Below, piece by piece: positions 1-10,701 of a DNA stretch of 64,000 bases. The translations under genes and the position numbers were made by a program. Numbering within the stretch: position 1 is the stretch's first letter; every line of letters begins with the position of its first letter. Location of the stretch: NCBI RefSeq assembly GCF_041197575.1, contig NZ_JBDKXB010000004.1, positions 124,001 through 188,000 on the forward strand, given 5' to 3'. The notes beneath the pieces were generated by a model that saw only the letters and a list, made by a program, of their open reading frames with translations, did no database searches and was not told where the DNA came from. The stretch is from Thioalkalicoccus limnaeus (lineage in GTDB: Bacteria > Pseudomonadota > Gammaproteobacteria > Chromatiales > Chromatiaceae).

Positions 1-318
1 GATGACGAGGCCAATGTCGTCGTCGGGACCGTCATCGACCCGTCGCTCGACGGGGAGTTGCGGGTCACCGTGGTCGCGACGGGTCTCGGGCGCGAGCGCG
101 TCGCTTCGCGGCGGGCTCCGGCACAGGGGAATCGAACGATGCGCTTGGTATCGCGGGACGCTGGGGCCGGTACCGGTGCTGATTATCGTGACATGGATCG
201 GCCGGCGGTATATCGGCGAGGCCAAATCGCCGGCGCTCATCGGGTCGCGGAGGCGAACGAGGATTCGGATCTCGATTATCTGGACATCCCCGCCTTCCTG
301 CGCCGCCAGGCCGATTAA
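1..318 (+). CDS. ftsZ: Cell division protein FtsZ, C-terminal part (5' end outside window)
   Basis: The reading frame is open from the first base and stops at 318, giving the last 105 residues of FtsZ, the tubulin-like GTPase that forms the division ring. The visible part begins in the C-terminal domain with DEANVVVGTVID followed by LRVTVVATGL, a pattern typical of FtsZ. A variable linker follows and then the conserved tail LDIPAFLRRQAD, which in the family binds FtsA and ZipA. lpxC follows on the same strand, the usual end of the division/cell-wall cluster in gammaproteobacteria. The GTP-binding half lies upstream of the window. Confidence 0.96.
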   Translation, partial: DDEANVVVGTVIDPSLDGELRVTVVATGLGRERVASRRAPAQGNRTMRLVSRDAGAGTGADYRDMDRPAVYRRGQIAGAHRVAEANEDSDLDYLDIPAFLRRQAD

Positions 319-365
319 CGGGGAATTCCCTCTAACTAGACTGCGAGGTTTTTCAGCCGATTTGC

Positions 366-394
366 TTGCAATCGCTCTTCGTTCCTGATAAAAA
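366..394 (+). promoter_or_regulatory. Candidate sigma70 promoter for lpxC
   Basis: A TTGCAA element at 366-371 and TAAAAA at 389-394 are separated by 17 bases; each matches 4 of 6 consensus positions. The site lies between ftsZ and lpxC, where E. coli lpxC also has its own promoter. Prediction by eye only. Confidence 0.35.
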
Positions 395-461
395 TGCGGG
401 AAAACCCTAATGCGCGGCGACCTTCGCCGTTCGCAACCGGGGAGACGACCAAGCCGACCCG

Positions 462-493
462 GGCAGAGCAGCCGTTTCTAGGGCTGCTCTGCC
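462..493 (+). terminator. Perfect 12-bp stem-loop between ftsZ and lpxC
   Basis: GGCAGAGCAGCC (462-473) and GGCTGCTCTGCC (482-493) are perfect inverted repeats around an 8-base loop. No T-tract follows, so this is not a classical intrinsic terminator. It may partly separate ftsZ from lpxC transcription, or be a processing or stability hairpin in the lpxC leader, because it lies downstream of the candidate lpxC promoter. Confidence 0.5.
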
Positions 494-552
494 TCGCGTG
501 GGGCTTGGTGAACAGTGTCGGTATACCGCGGTAGCGACGGGAGAGGAGCGCG

Positions 553-1464
553 ATGATCAGGCAACGAACGCTGAAAAATGTGATTCGGGCAACCGGGGTT
601 GGGTTGCACACCGGGGGCAAGGTCGACCTGACGTTGCGGCCGGCGCCTCCGGATACGGGTATCCTCTTTCGGCGTGTGGATCTGAACCCGCCGGCCTTGA
701 TCGCGGCCTGCCCGAAGAATGTCTGCGATACCCGTCTGTCAACGACGCTTGGCTGTGGCGCGGCCCGCATCTCGACTGTTGAACACATCCTGTCGGCGTT
801 GGCCGGATTGGGCATCGATAATGCCTGCATCGATGTCAATGCGCCGGAGGTTCCGATCATGGATGGCAGTGCCGGACCCTTCGTATTCCTGGTCCAATCG
901 GCTGGAATCGAGGAGCAGAACCGGCCGAAGCGCTTCGTCCGGATCAGGCGGCCGGTGCGCATCGAGGACGGCGATAAATATGCGGCCTTCGAGCCGCTGG
1001 ACGGCTTTCGCGTCGATCTGTCGATCGACTTCGATCACCCGGTCTTCGCGTCGCGTGGGCAAAGCGCCTGTTTCGATTTTACGACCACCTCTTTCATCAA
1101 AGAGGTGAGCCGAGCCCGCACCTTCGGCTTCTTGCGCGACATCGAGGCGCTGCGGCAACAGAACCTGGCTCTCGGTGGGAGCCTGGACAATGCGGTGGTC
1201 GTCGATGATTACCGGATCCTGAACGAAGATGGCCTGCGCTATCATAACGAGTTCGTTCGTCACAAGGTCCTCGATGCGATCGGCGACCTGTACTTGCTCG
1301 GCCGTCCATTGATCGGGGCGTTCCGTGGTCACAAGTCGGGCCACGCACTGAACAACCAGCTTTTGCGATCCCTGCTCGCGGACCGTTCGGCCTGGGAGGA
1401 GGTCGTGTTCGACGAAGCGGCACGGGTGCCTGCGGCTTACCGGCCGCCTGTCCCGGTCGGCTGA
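553..1464 (+). CDS. lpxC: UDP-3-O-acyl-N-acetylglucosamine deacetylase LpxC
   Basis: LpxC catalyses the committed, zinc-dependent deacetylation step of lipid A synthesis in the cytoplasm. The 303-residue product has the family's usual length. The zinc ligands are visible at the expected places: His78 in STVEHILSAL, and His237 and Asp241 in the motif VRHKVLDAIGDLYLLG. The catalytic-site His264 lies in FRGHKSGHALNNQL. A purine-rich GAGGAG sequence sits just before the ATG. Its place directly after ftsZ is conserved in gammaproteobacteria. Nothing unusual was seen. Confidence 0.97.
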   Translation: MIRQRTLKNVIRATGVGLHTGGKVDLTLRPAPPDTGILFRRVDLNPPALIAACPKNVCDTRLSTTLGCGAARISTVEHILSALAGLGIDNACIDVNAPEVPIMDGSAGPFVFLVQSAGIEEQNRPKRFVRIRRPVRIEDGDKYAAFEPLDGFRVDLSIDFDHPVFASRGQSACFDFTTTSFIKEVSRARTFGFLRDIEALRQQNLALGGSLDNAVVVDDYRILNEDGLRYHNEFVRHKVLDAIGDLYLLGRPLIGAFRGHKSGHALNNQLLRSLLADRSAWEEVVFDEAARVPAAYRPPVPVG

Positions 1465-1958
1465 CTTCCCTCCGGCGACCTCGGTTCGTTTTCCAGCACT
1501 CGGTCCGCTGTCGGCGGAGGCTGAATCTCGGCCGAAGCGGCGAGACGGTGGAAGGCCGCCGCCAGACCGGGGTCGGTCATGCTTTGCGCCGCTGCGATGA
1601 GGTGGCCAGCTGCGTGCGAGGATAGCCGTCGGCGGCGAGGCTCTCGATGTGTCTCGCGCTCATTGTCCGCTTGCGGCCGCACGCGCACCTGGCAAGACTG
1701 GATATCGGGTTTCAAGGTGCCGACCGCGCGCACGATCTCGGGCGCCAGGAAACGCAAGGGCGTCGCCCAGACTGCCGAGTTCGTGTACAAGACGACCTTG
1801 TCGGGCTTGATCACGACACGTTGGCAATGCGCCCGGAGTGGTTGCGGCAGGACCTTCAGGACCTTTGTCAGGACCGCCTGATCGCGACGGGAAGCGTCCA
1901 TTCCGGCCTCGATCGCGGCGTTGCTTTGCAGGAAGCCGAACACCTGACGCATCGTCAT
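1437..1958 (-). CDS. dciA: DciA-type (DUF721) replicative helicase loader/regulator
   Basis: A 173-residue basic protein of the DUF721 family. DciA replaces the DnaC/DnaI loaders in most bacteria and helps load DnaB helicase. The N-terminal half contains the characteristic KH-like stretch around LYTNSAVWATPLRFLAPEIV, and the C-terminal third is polar and low in complexity. The open frame extends upstream, but the ATG at 1958 is preferred: it has a GGAG ribosome site about six bases upstream and the family homology begins near it. The gene is on the opposite strand to lpxC and overlaps its 3' end by about 28 bases. The lpxC-dciA-M23-secA order is the same as in Pseudomonas. Confidence 0.85.
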   Translation of the reverse strand: MTMRQVFGFLQSNAAIEAGMDASRRDQAVLTKVLKVLPQPLRAHCQRVVIKPDKVVLYTNSAVWATPLRFLAPEIVRAVGTLKPDIQSCQVRVRPQADNERETHREPRRRRLSSHAAGHLIAAAQSMTDPGLAAAFHRLAASAEIQPPPTADRVLENEPRSPEGSQPTGTGGR

Positions 1959-2286
1959 TTTGGCTCCATTCTTCAGGCTCTCGGTCCTGGGTTCGATCTG
2001 TCCGGGCGCTGTCTGGCTAGGTTGCATTCGTGCCGGCAGGGGGCGCGCCGCCGGGCCGTGAGCCCGTCCCCGTTGGCCCGTCGACGAACGCCCGCTGGCC
2101 ATGTTCACGCCAGCCCAGTTTGGTGCTGGATGAGTCCGAATGATACCCTGAATAGACATTGAGGGTCGCTTATCACGCTGGAGCCCGGGGTTTCGGGGCA
2201 GCGTGGGGCTGTCTGCGTCGCGGTCGCGGTTGCGTCTCGTCGATGCAGAGCGGGTGGCCTCGGGCAACGGCAAGGGTACAGTGAAG

Positions 2287-3222
2287 ATGCATTTGGTCAA
2301 CGGGATGCGAGGGCAAGCCGCTGCTGCGTTCCTCGCGCTGCTGATCGTGTCCACCGTGTTCGGTGGTGTCGGGTACTGGCTCGGTCGAGCGGGGGGCGGC
2401 GTTGGCGGGTCGTTGGATGACGTGGCTGGTTTGGCCACCGCGCAGGTCAGGGCCCATCTGATGGAACAAGTGCTCGCGGCGGAACGCCGCGAGCTGCAAT
2501 CCCACATCGACGCCATCGCAGGACGGGTCGGCGAGATGCAGGCAGACATCCTGCGGCTCAATGCCCTGGGTCAGCGTTTGGTCCAGATGGCCGGGTTGGC
2601 CCCGGACGAATTCGATTTCGTCAATCCTCCGTCGCTCGGCGGGATCGACCAGCCGGCGTCGGGAAAGACCAGGATTCAGGATTTGACGCGGTCTCTGCTC
2701 GAGATCGAGGACATGCTCGAGGATCGTCAGCGCAAGTTGGGGCTGCTCGAAGAATCGATCATGGAGCAGGATTTGATCGACTACGCATTGCCGGCCGGTT
2801 GGCCGGTGCGGAGCGGTTATATCTCGTCCTTGTACGGGTATCGCCATCATCCGATCCATCGCAAGCGGAGCTTTCACAGCGGCGTCGATTTTGCCAGCAA
2901 AGCCGGCGAGCCCGTCGTCGCGGTGGCCGATGGCGTCGTGGTCTTCGCTGGGACCCGTGGTGGCTACGGGCGGGTCGTCGATATTCGACATCTGGACGGC
3001 CTGGTCACGCGTTACGCGCACAACTCGCGAAACCTGGTCGAGGTCGGTCAACTCGTCGCGCGTGGCGACGTGATCGCCAAGGTCGGATCGTCCGGCGTCG
3101 CGACAGGGCCTCATGTCCACTTCGAAGTGCTCCGCGAGGGGCAGGCGATCGACCCGATGGAGTACCTCGAGCGATCGCCGCCGGCCGCGGTGGCGGCGAT
3201 CGATCCCGATTCCCCCGGTTGA
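2287..3222 (+). CDS. Membrane-anchored M23-family peptidase (LytM/DipM-like)
   Basis: Predicted inner-membrane-anchored periplasmic murein endopeptidase or amidase activator. One N-terminal transmembrane segment (AAAAFLALLIVSTVFGGVGYWLG) is followed by an alpha-helical, coiled-coil-like region, then a C-terminal LytM domain. The M23 zinc motifs are intact: the HxxxD motif in HSGVDFASKAGEP and the HxH motif in GPHVHFEVL. This suggests an active zinc enzyme rather than a degenerate EnvC/NlpD-like activator. ATG 2287 is chosen. GTG 2281 and GTG 2203 are in-frame alternatives that would lengthen only the cytoplasmic tail. The same family precedes secA in Pseudomonas. Confidence 0.88.
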   Translation: MHLVNGMRGQAAAAFLALLIVSTVFGGVGYWLGRAGGGVGGSLDDVAGLATAQVRAHLMEQVLAAERRELQSHIDAIAGRVGEMQADILRLNALGQRLVQMAGLAPDEFDFVNPPSLGGIDQPASGKTRIQDLTRSLLEIEDMLEDRQRKLGLLEESIMEQDLIDYALPAGWPVRSGYISSLYGYRHHPIHRKRSFHSGVDFASKAGEPVVAVADGVVVFAGTRGGYGRVVDIRHLDGLVTRYAHNSRNLVEVGQLVARGDVIAKVGSSGVATGPHVHFEVLREGQAIDPMEYLERSPPAAVAAIDPDSPG

Positions 3223-3314
3223 TGTCGCAAGAGCCCGGGTATGGCGCGATTCGTGTTCATGGCAGGGATGCCCGCTTCGGCCTGAGCCTGTCGCCAGCGG
3301 AGCCTCGACGCACT

Positions 3315-3348
3315 TCCCCGCGATGATCCGGTCCCCGCGATGATCCGG
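3315..3348. repeat. Exact 17-bp tandem duplication upstream of secA
   Basis: TCCCCGCGATGATCCGG occurs twice with no spacer (3315-3331 and 3332-3348), about 97 bases before the secA start. It may be a leader element of secA translation control or a slipped-strand duplication. No small upstream ORF resembling secM was recognised between the M23 gene and secA. Confidence 0.9.
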
Positions 3349-3445
3349 GGATCGCCAGGGGCGATACGAGACTGCGGTGGGCACCGTTTTCGGTTATCCT
3401 CGCGCGAGTTTTTCCCAATCCAACGCATCAACGACGTATCGACGG

Positions 3446-6286
<2,841 letters not shown>

Positions 6287-6329
6287 CCCGCGTCGCCGCC
6301 CGACCCCCGACTGCGCTGGTAAAGCGTCG

Positions 6330-7541
6330 ATGAGCGATTCGGCCCTCATGTTCGATCCGGTCCCTGGACTGCGGTTGGCGACGGCTGCGGCCGGCATCCG
6401 CTATACCCACCGCGACGATCTGGCGTTGTTCGAGTTCGTCGACGGGACCCAGTGTGCCGCGGTCTTCACGCGCAATGCCTTTCGCGCGGCGCCGGTGATG
6501 GTTGCCGAGCGTCACCTCGCGGCCCGTGCGCCGCGCTTTCTGCTGATCAATGCCGGTAACGCGAATGCCGGGACCGGTACCCGCGGTCTGGCCGATGCCG
6601 AGGCGGCCTGTGCCGCCTTGGCCGAGCTCGCCGGTGAGGATCCGCGCGCCGTCTTGCCGTTTTCGACCGGTGTCATCGGCGAGCCGCTGCCGGTCGCGCG
6701 GATCAGGGCAGCGCTGCCCGGGCTCCTGGCCGGACTCGACGAGCGGGCCTGGCCCGCCGCGGCACGGGCGATTCTGACAACCGACACCCGGGCGAAATTG
6801 GTCTCGCGTCGCTTCCAGGTCGCCGGACGGACCGCGGCGCTGACCGGGATCGCGAAGGGCTCCGGGATGATCCGCCCGGACATGGCGACGATGCTCGCCT
6901 TCCTCGCCACCGACGCGGCCGTGGAGCCGTCGCTGCTCCGGCGCTGTCTGGCCGAGGCCGTCGATCGGTCCTTCAATGCGATCACCGTCGATGGCGACAC
7001 CTCGACCAATGATGCCTGCGTGCTGGCGGCGACCGGGCGGTTGGGCGGTCCGGCGATTGCCGACCCGGGAAGCGCCGACTACCGTGCGTTGGCCGATGCC
7101 GTGACCGAGGTCTGCGAAGCGTTGGCCGAGGCGATCATCCGCGATGGCGAAGGGGCGACCAAGCTGGTGACCCTGGTCATCGAGGAGGCGGCCGACCAGG
7201 ACGAGGCGCGTCGCGTCGCCGATGCGATCGCCCACTCGCCGCTGGTCAAGACCGCGTTGTTCGCATCGGATCCGAACTGGGGTCGCATCCTCGCCGCGGT
7301 CGGCCGCGCCGGTCTGTCGGGGCTCGCGATCGCGGCGGTGCGCATCTGGCTCGGCGAGGTTCTGATCGTCACCGATGGCGGGCGGGCACCGGATTACACG
7401 GAGGAGGCTGGCCGGGCTGTGATGGCTGCTCCAGAGATCCTGATCCGGGTCGCATTGGGACGCGGTAGGGTCACCACGCGGGTGCTGACCTGCGATCTGT
7501 CCTACGATTACGTGCGCATCAACGCCGAATACCGTTCCTGA
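6330..7541 (+). CDS. argJ: Bifunctional glutamate N-acetyltransferase / amino-acid acetyltransferase ArgJ
   Basis: ArgJ moves the acetyl group from N-acetylornithine to glutamate (the cyclic arginine pathway) and can also make N-acetylglutamate from acetyl-CoA. The 403-residue product contains the self-cleavage region KGSGMIRPDMATMLAFLATDA, in which the threonine of MATM becomes the N-terminal nucleophile of the beta chain. Other conserved blocks are FSTGVIGEPLP, TVDGDTSTNDACVLAATG and SDPNWGRILAAVGRAG. ATG 6330 gives the family N-terminus. secA-argJ-Nudix is a conserved gammaproteobacterial order. Whether the enzyme is mono- or bifunctional cannot be decided from sequence. Confidence 0.95.
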   Translation: MSDSALMFDPVPGLRLATAAAGIRYTHRDDLALFEFVDGTQCAAVFTRNAFRAAPVMVAERHLAARAPRFLLINAGNANAGTGTRGLADAEAACAALAELAGEDPRAVLPFSTGVIGEPLPVARIRAALPGLLAGLDERAWPAAARAILTTDTRAKLVSRRFQVAGRTAALTGIAKGSGMIRPDMATMLAFLATDAAVEPSLLRRCLAEAVDRSFNAITVDGDTSTNDACVLAATGRLGGPAIADPGSADYRALADAVTEVCEALAEAIIRDGEGATKLVTLVIEEAADQDEARRVADAIAHSPLVKTALFASDPNWGRILAAVGRAGLSGLAIAAVRIWLGEVLIVTDGGRAPDYTEEAGRAVMAAPEILIRVALGRGRVTTRVLTCDLSYDYVRINAEYRS

Positions 7542-7569
7542 CGGTGGTCCGGCGCCTGCGCTCGAGGCC

Positions 7570-8517
7570 ATGTCCAAACCGGTGATCGAGGTCGTGGCCG
7601 GGGCCATCCGTGATGATCAGGGCCGGGTCCTGATCGCGCGCCGTCCCGACCACGCTCACCAGGGCGGGCTCTGGGAATTCCCGGGGGGCAAGCTCGAGCC
7701 CGGGGAGTCGCCGCTCACGGGCCTGCGCCGGGAGCTCGACGAGGAACTGGGGATCCAGGTCTTGGCGTCCCGGCCGCTGATCTGCATCCATCATGATTAC
7801 GGCGATCGCGTCGTGCGCCTCGACGTCCATCGGGTCGAGCGCTACGCCGGTCGGCCGGTCGGCCGCGAGGGCCAGCCGCTGGCGTGGCAGCACCCCGATG
7901 ACCTGGGCGCGCGTCGGTTCCCGGCCGCCGACCGCCCGGTGCTGACCGCGCTGCGTCTCCCAGATCGGCTGTTGATCACGGGTCCGGACCCGCTGGATCC
8001 GGTCGCCTTCGTCGCGCGGCTCGAGCGCGCCCTGGCGGGCGGGATCCGGTTGGTCCAATTGCGTGCGCCGGGTCTCGACGCGCGTGCCTACGCGGATCTC
8101 GCCGACGTTGCCTATCGCCGCTGCCGCGATCATGGCGCCACCTTGGTGCTGAACGCGCCGCCAGATCTCGCCGGGTCGCTGCCGGGCGATGGTCTGCACC
8201 TCTCGGCGCATTGGCTGCGGAAGGTGACCTCGCGTCCCGCGGCGCATCCTTGGGTCGGTGCCTCCTGTCACGGGCCGGACGAGCTCGCGCGAGCCGAGGC
8301 CCTGGACCTCGACTATGTGCTGCTCTCGCCGGTCAAACCGACCGCGACCCACCCGGGCGCGACGCCGCTCGGCTGGTCGGCCTTCGCGGCCTTGATCAAG
8401 CCTGTCAATCGCCCTGTCTATGCACTGGGTGGCCTCGGGCCAAACGACCTGGCGGCGGCCTGGCAGGCCGGCGCCCAGGGGATCGCCGCGATCCGCGGCC
8501 TGTGGTCGTTCGACTGA
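7570..8517 (+). CDS. MutT-type Nudix hydrolase fused to a ThiE-like domain
   Basis: A two-domain protein. Residues 1 to about 130 form a MutT-like Nudix hydrolase with the box GGKLEPGES...RRELDEELGI (Gx5Ex7REUxEExGU complete), expected to remove oxidised nucleotides such as 8-oxo-dGTP. Residues from about 135 to 315 resemble thiamine-phosphate synthase, with LVQLRAPGLDARAY, a phosphate-binding-like YALGGLGPNDL and GAQGIAAIRGLW. The same fusion follows secA/argJ in Pseudomonas. The ThiE-like half is of uncertain activity. The gene lies 28 bases after argJ and is probably cotranscribed with it. Confidence 0.9.
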   Translation: MSKPVIEVVAGAIRDDQGRVLIARRPDHAHQGGLWEFPGGKLEPGESPLTGLRRELDEELGIQVLASRPLICIHHDYGDRVVRLDVHRVERYAGRPVGREGQPLAWQHPDDLGARRFPAADRPVLTALRLPDRLLITGPDPLDPVAFVARLERALAGGIRLVQLRAPGLDARAYADLADVAYRRCRDHGATLVLNAPPDLAGSLPGDGLHLSAHWLRKVTSRPAAHPWVGASCHGPDELARAEALDLDYVLLSPVKPTATHPGATPLGWSAFAALIKPVNRPVYALGGLGPNDLAAAWQAGAQGIAAIRGLWSFD

Positions 8518-8687
8518 TCCGAGCCGCGCGGTGCACTGGCGCGAATCCGCCAGCTTCTCGGGCAGACGCCCGAACACCTCGCCGACCTTCGGCCATTCCG
8601 CACACAGACCGCTTGGCCTCCGGGGCCGCGCGCGACGCCCCGAAAGGGCGGTCCTGCCGCTTCCTCCGGCGGTTCACCCGGACCCTG

Positions 8688-8716
8688 TTGGCCTGGCAGA
8701 TGGAAATGTTTATTAT
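8688..8716 (+). promoter_or_regulatory. Candidate sigma70 promoter of the ABC/DUF4857 operon
   Basis: TTGGCC (8688-8693) and TATTAT (8711-8716) are exactly 17 bases apart, with -35 matching 4/6 and -10 matching 5/6. The site is in a locally AT-rich patch inside otherwise GC-rich sequence, about 50 bases before the first gene of the operon. It overlaps the Fur-box-like site. Confidence 0.55.
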
Positions 8717-8726
8717 CTGCGTTATC
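8708..8726. promoter_or_regulatory. Fur-box-like operator overlapping the -10 element
   Basis: GTTTATTATCTGCGTTATC matches 12 of 19 positions of the classical Fur box (GATAATGATAATCATTATC) on either strand. It covers the predicted -10 element, the expected geometry for an iron-responsive repressor. Identification is by eye; other metalloregulators of the family bind similar sites. Confidence 0.45.
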
Positions 8727-8767
8727 CTGATGATTCGAGTTTTGTGCGACCACTCTGGGATCTCGTC

Positions 8768-9076
8768 ATGAAACCTCTTTCGGCCGTATTGGGCTCGCTT
8801 CTGCTCATCAGCGCCACCGCTCTCGCGCATACCCCGATCGTGGCCTGTTACGATCGGGGCGACGGCACGGTGCTGTGCGAAGGTGGGTTTTCCGATGGTT
8901 CCTCCGCCGCCGGTGTCCGGATGCTGGTCAGGGACAAAGGAGGTCGCGTGTTGATGGAGGCGTCGCTGAACGAACACAGCGAGTTCGTATTCGACCGGCC
9001 GCGCGGTCTGTTCAGCGTCCAGTTCGATGCCGGCGAGCGGCATCGCGTCGAGATCAGCGGCGACGACATCAACTGA
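8768..9076 (+). CDS. Small exported protein, NikK/CbiL-like (metal-transport associated?)
   Basis: A 102-residue protein with a signal peptide (MKPLSAVLGSLLLISATALA). The mature part begins with His and reads like one beta-sandwich domain: DRGDGTVLCEGGFSDGSSAAGV, then VRDKGGRVLMEASLNEHSEFVF, then FDAGERHRVEISG. This resembles the small periplasmic components of nickel/cobalt ECF systems (NikK, CbiL C-terminal type) and carboxypeptidase-regulatory-like domains; that likeness is my inference. It is the first gene of an operon with an ABC ATPase, permease and DUF4857 protein behind a Fur-like promoter, suggesting a role in metal or siderophore handling. Confidence 0.6.
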   Translation: MKPLSAVLGSLLLISATALAHTPIVACYDRGDGTVLCEGGFSDGSSAAGVRMLVRDKGGRVLMEASLNEHSEFVFDRPRGLFSVQFDAGERHRVEISGDDIN

Positions 9077-9081
9077 AGCGT

Positions 9082-10032
9082 ATGACGAGCGCCGAGACCG
9101 GCGACGCTGGATCCGAGCCGCGTGTCTCGGCCGCCGTCGCGCCCGCCGCGGTTGCTGTCGAGGGTTTGACGCACCGGTATGGCCCCCGGATCATCCACGA
9201 GGATCTCTCTTTCACGGTCGGGACCGGCCGCATCCTCGGACTTCTGGGCAAGAACGGGGTCGGCAAGACCACGCTGATCAAGATCCTGATGGGTTTTCTT
9301 GCCCCGAACGCCGGCCGGTGCCGCGTGCTCGGCGAGCCGTCGCACCGACTGAGCCCGGCGACGAAGCGGCGAATCGGTCTCGTCTTCGAAGGGCACCTCG
9401 CCTATGACTTCCTCTCCATCGCCGAGACCGAGCGTTTCTTTGCCGCCTGGTATCCCCGGTGGCGGCGGGATCTGTTCTACGATCTGGTCGATCGGCTCGA
9501 CCTGCCACGCACCCATCGCGTCGGCCACCTGTCGGAGGGGCAGCGCAGCCAGGTCGTATTGGCCACGGTGATGGCACAGGATCCCGATTTGCTGATCCTC
9601 GACGACTACACGATGGGCCTCGACGCCGGTTATCGCCGCCTGTTTCTCGACTTCCTGGTCCACTTCGCTCGGGCCGACGGCAAGACCCTGTTGGTGACGA
9701 GTCATGTCGTGCAAGACATGGAGCGACTCGTTGATGATGTGCTCATCCTGCGCCGCGGTTCTCCGCCGCTCCAGACGACGCTCGATGACTTCCTGGGGCG
9801 TTTCCGGCGCTACCGCTTGCCCGCCGAGGCCGTGCCCGCCGCGCTGCCCCCATCGTGCGAGACGCTACACGCCCTGCAGCCTGAGGTCGACGGGTCCCTA
9901 TCGGTTTTTGCCTTCGCCGAACCAGCAGCGGTTTCTGCGGCATTGGCTGGGCACGGCCTGAATGCCGGGATGCTGATCGAGACCCCGATGACGCTCGAGG
10001 ACGCCTTCGTCGGCTATACGGGGACCTACTGA
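9082..10032 (+). CDS. ABC transporter ATP-binding protein (NosF/CcmA-like)
   Basis: A 316-residue ABC ATPase. Walker A is GLLGKNGVGKTTLIKIL, the signature is HLSEGQRSQV (LSEGQ rather than LSGGQ), Walker B is LLILDDYTMGLD and the H-loop histidine is in LLVTSHVVQDME. Aspartate occupies the position after Walker B normally held by the catalytic glutamate (LDDYTM), as in a minority of ABC-2-type exporters. A C-terminal domain of about 80 residues follows the NBD. It starts five bases after the small exported protein and ends directly at the permease start, so it is translationally linked to both. The substrate is unknown. Confidence 0.9.
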   Translation: MTSAETGDAGSEPRVSAAVAPAAVAVEGLTHRYGPRIIHEDLSFTVGTGRILGLLGKNGVGKTTLIKILMGFLAPNAGRCRVLGEPSHRLSPATKRRIGLVFEGHLAYDFLSIAETERFFAAWYPRWRRDLFYDLVDRLDLPRTHRVGHLSEGQRSQVVLATVMAQDPDLLILDDYTMGLDAGYRRLFLDFLVHFARADGKTLLVTSHVVQDMERLVDDVLILRRGSPPLQTTLDDFLGRFRRYRLPAEAVPAALPPSCETLHALQPEVDGSLSVFAFAEPAAVSAALAGHGLNAGMLIETPMTLEDAFVGYTGTY

Positions 10033-10701
10033 ATGCGCGCGCTCCTGTTCAAGGAATGGATCAAGCTGCGGCCGTGGCTTGCGCTGCTCGTCGTCGGCCA
10101 TCTGACCTTCGCCGTCTGGTTCTTTCTCTCGATGCGCCAGGAGTTTCGGGTCGAGCATGCGGAGATCATCTTCCATCAGGCGAGCCGGATCGGGCGCCTC
10201 TTTTACGACGATCTGCGCTATGTGCCGCTCGTGACCGGGGCGCTGCTCGGCGTCGCGCAGTTCCTGCCCGAAGTGAGCCGCGGACGGCTGCGGCTCGCGA
10301 TGCATCTGCCCGTCCCGCTCGGCGCGCTGATGGCCGGCCATCTCGCGCTCGGGCTCGCGGCGCTGCTCGTGCTGTTGGCCTTCGATCTCGGTGCTCTGGC
10401 GGTCACGGTCGGGGTGTTCTTTCCCGCGCCCTTCGTCGCGAGCGCCGTGGCCACCGCGCTGCCCTGGATGCTGGCCGGCGTCGCCGCCTATCTCGGCGCG
10501 GCGCTGGTCCTGTTGGAGCCGGTTCGTTGGCGACAGGCACTGAATCTCGTCGTCGTCGGTGGGGTGATCTGGCTTTGCCATCTCTCGAATGCCTATGGCG
10601 CCTACGATCTGGCGCTGCCGGGCCTGGTTCTGCTGACGGTGCTGATCGCCCCAGCGGCCTTGTTGGCCGCTGCGCGCTTCCGCGACGGAGCCGTCTCGTG
10701 A
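10033..10701 (+). CDS. ABC-2-type permease subunit
   Basis: A 222-residue hydrophobic protein with about six predicted membrane segments, for example PWLALLVVGHLTFAVWFFLS and LALGLAALLVLLAFDLGALAV. It starts on the base after the stop codon of the ABC ATPase and overlaps the next gene by four bases (GTGA), so the three are one translational unit. The layout resembles NosY-like ABC-2 permeases. It was not assigned to a named family, and the substrate and direction of transport are unknown. Confidence 0.75.
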   Translation: MRALLFKEWIKLRPWLALLVVGHLTFAVWFFLSMRQEFRVEHAEIIFHQASRIGRLFYDDLRYVPLVTGALLGVAQFLPEVSRGRLRLAMHLPVPLGALMAGHLALGLAALLVLLAFDLGALAVTVGVFFPAPFVASAVATALPWMLAGVAAYLGAALVLLEPVRWRQALNLVVVGGVIWLCHLSNAYGAYDLALPGLVLLTVLIAPAALLAAARFRDGAVS

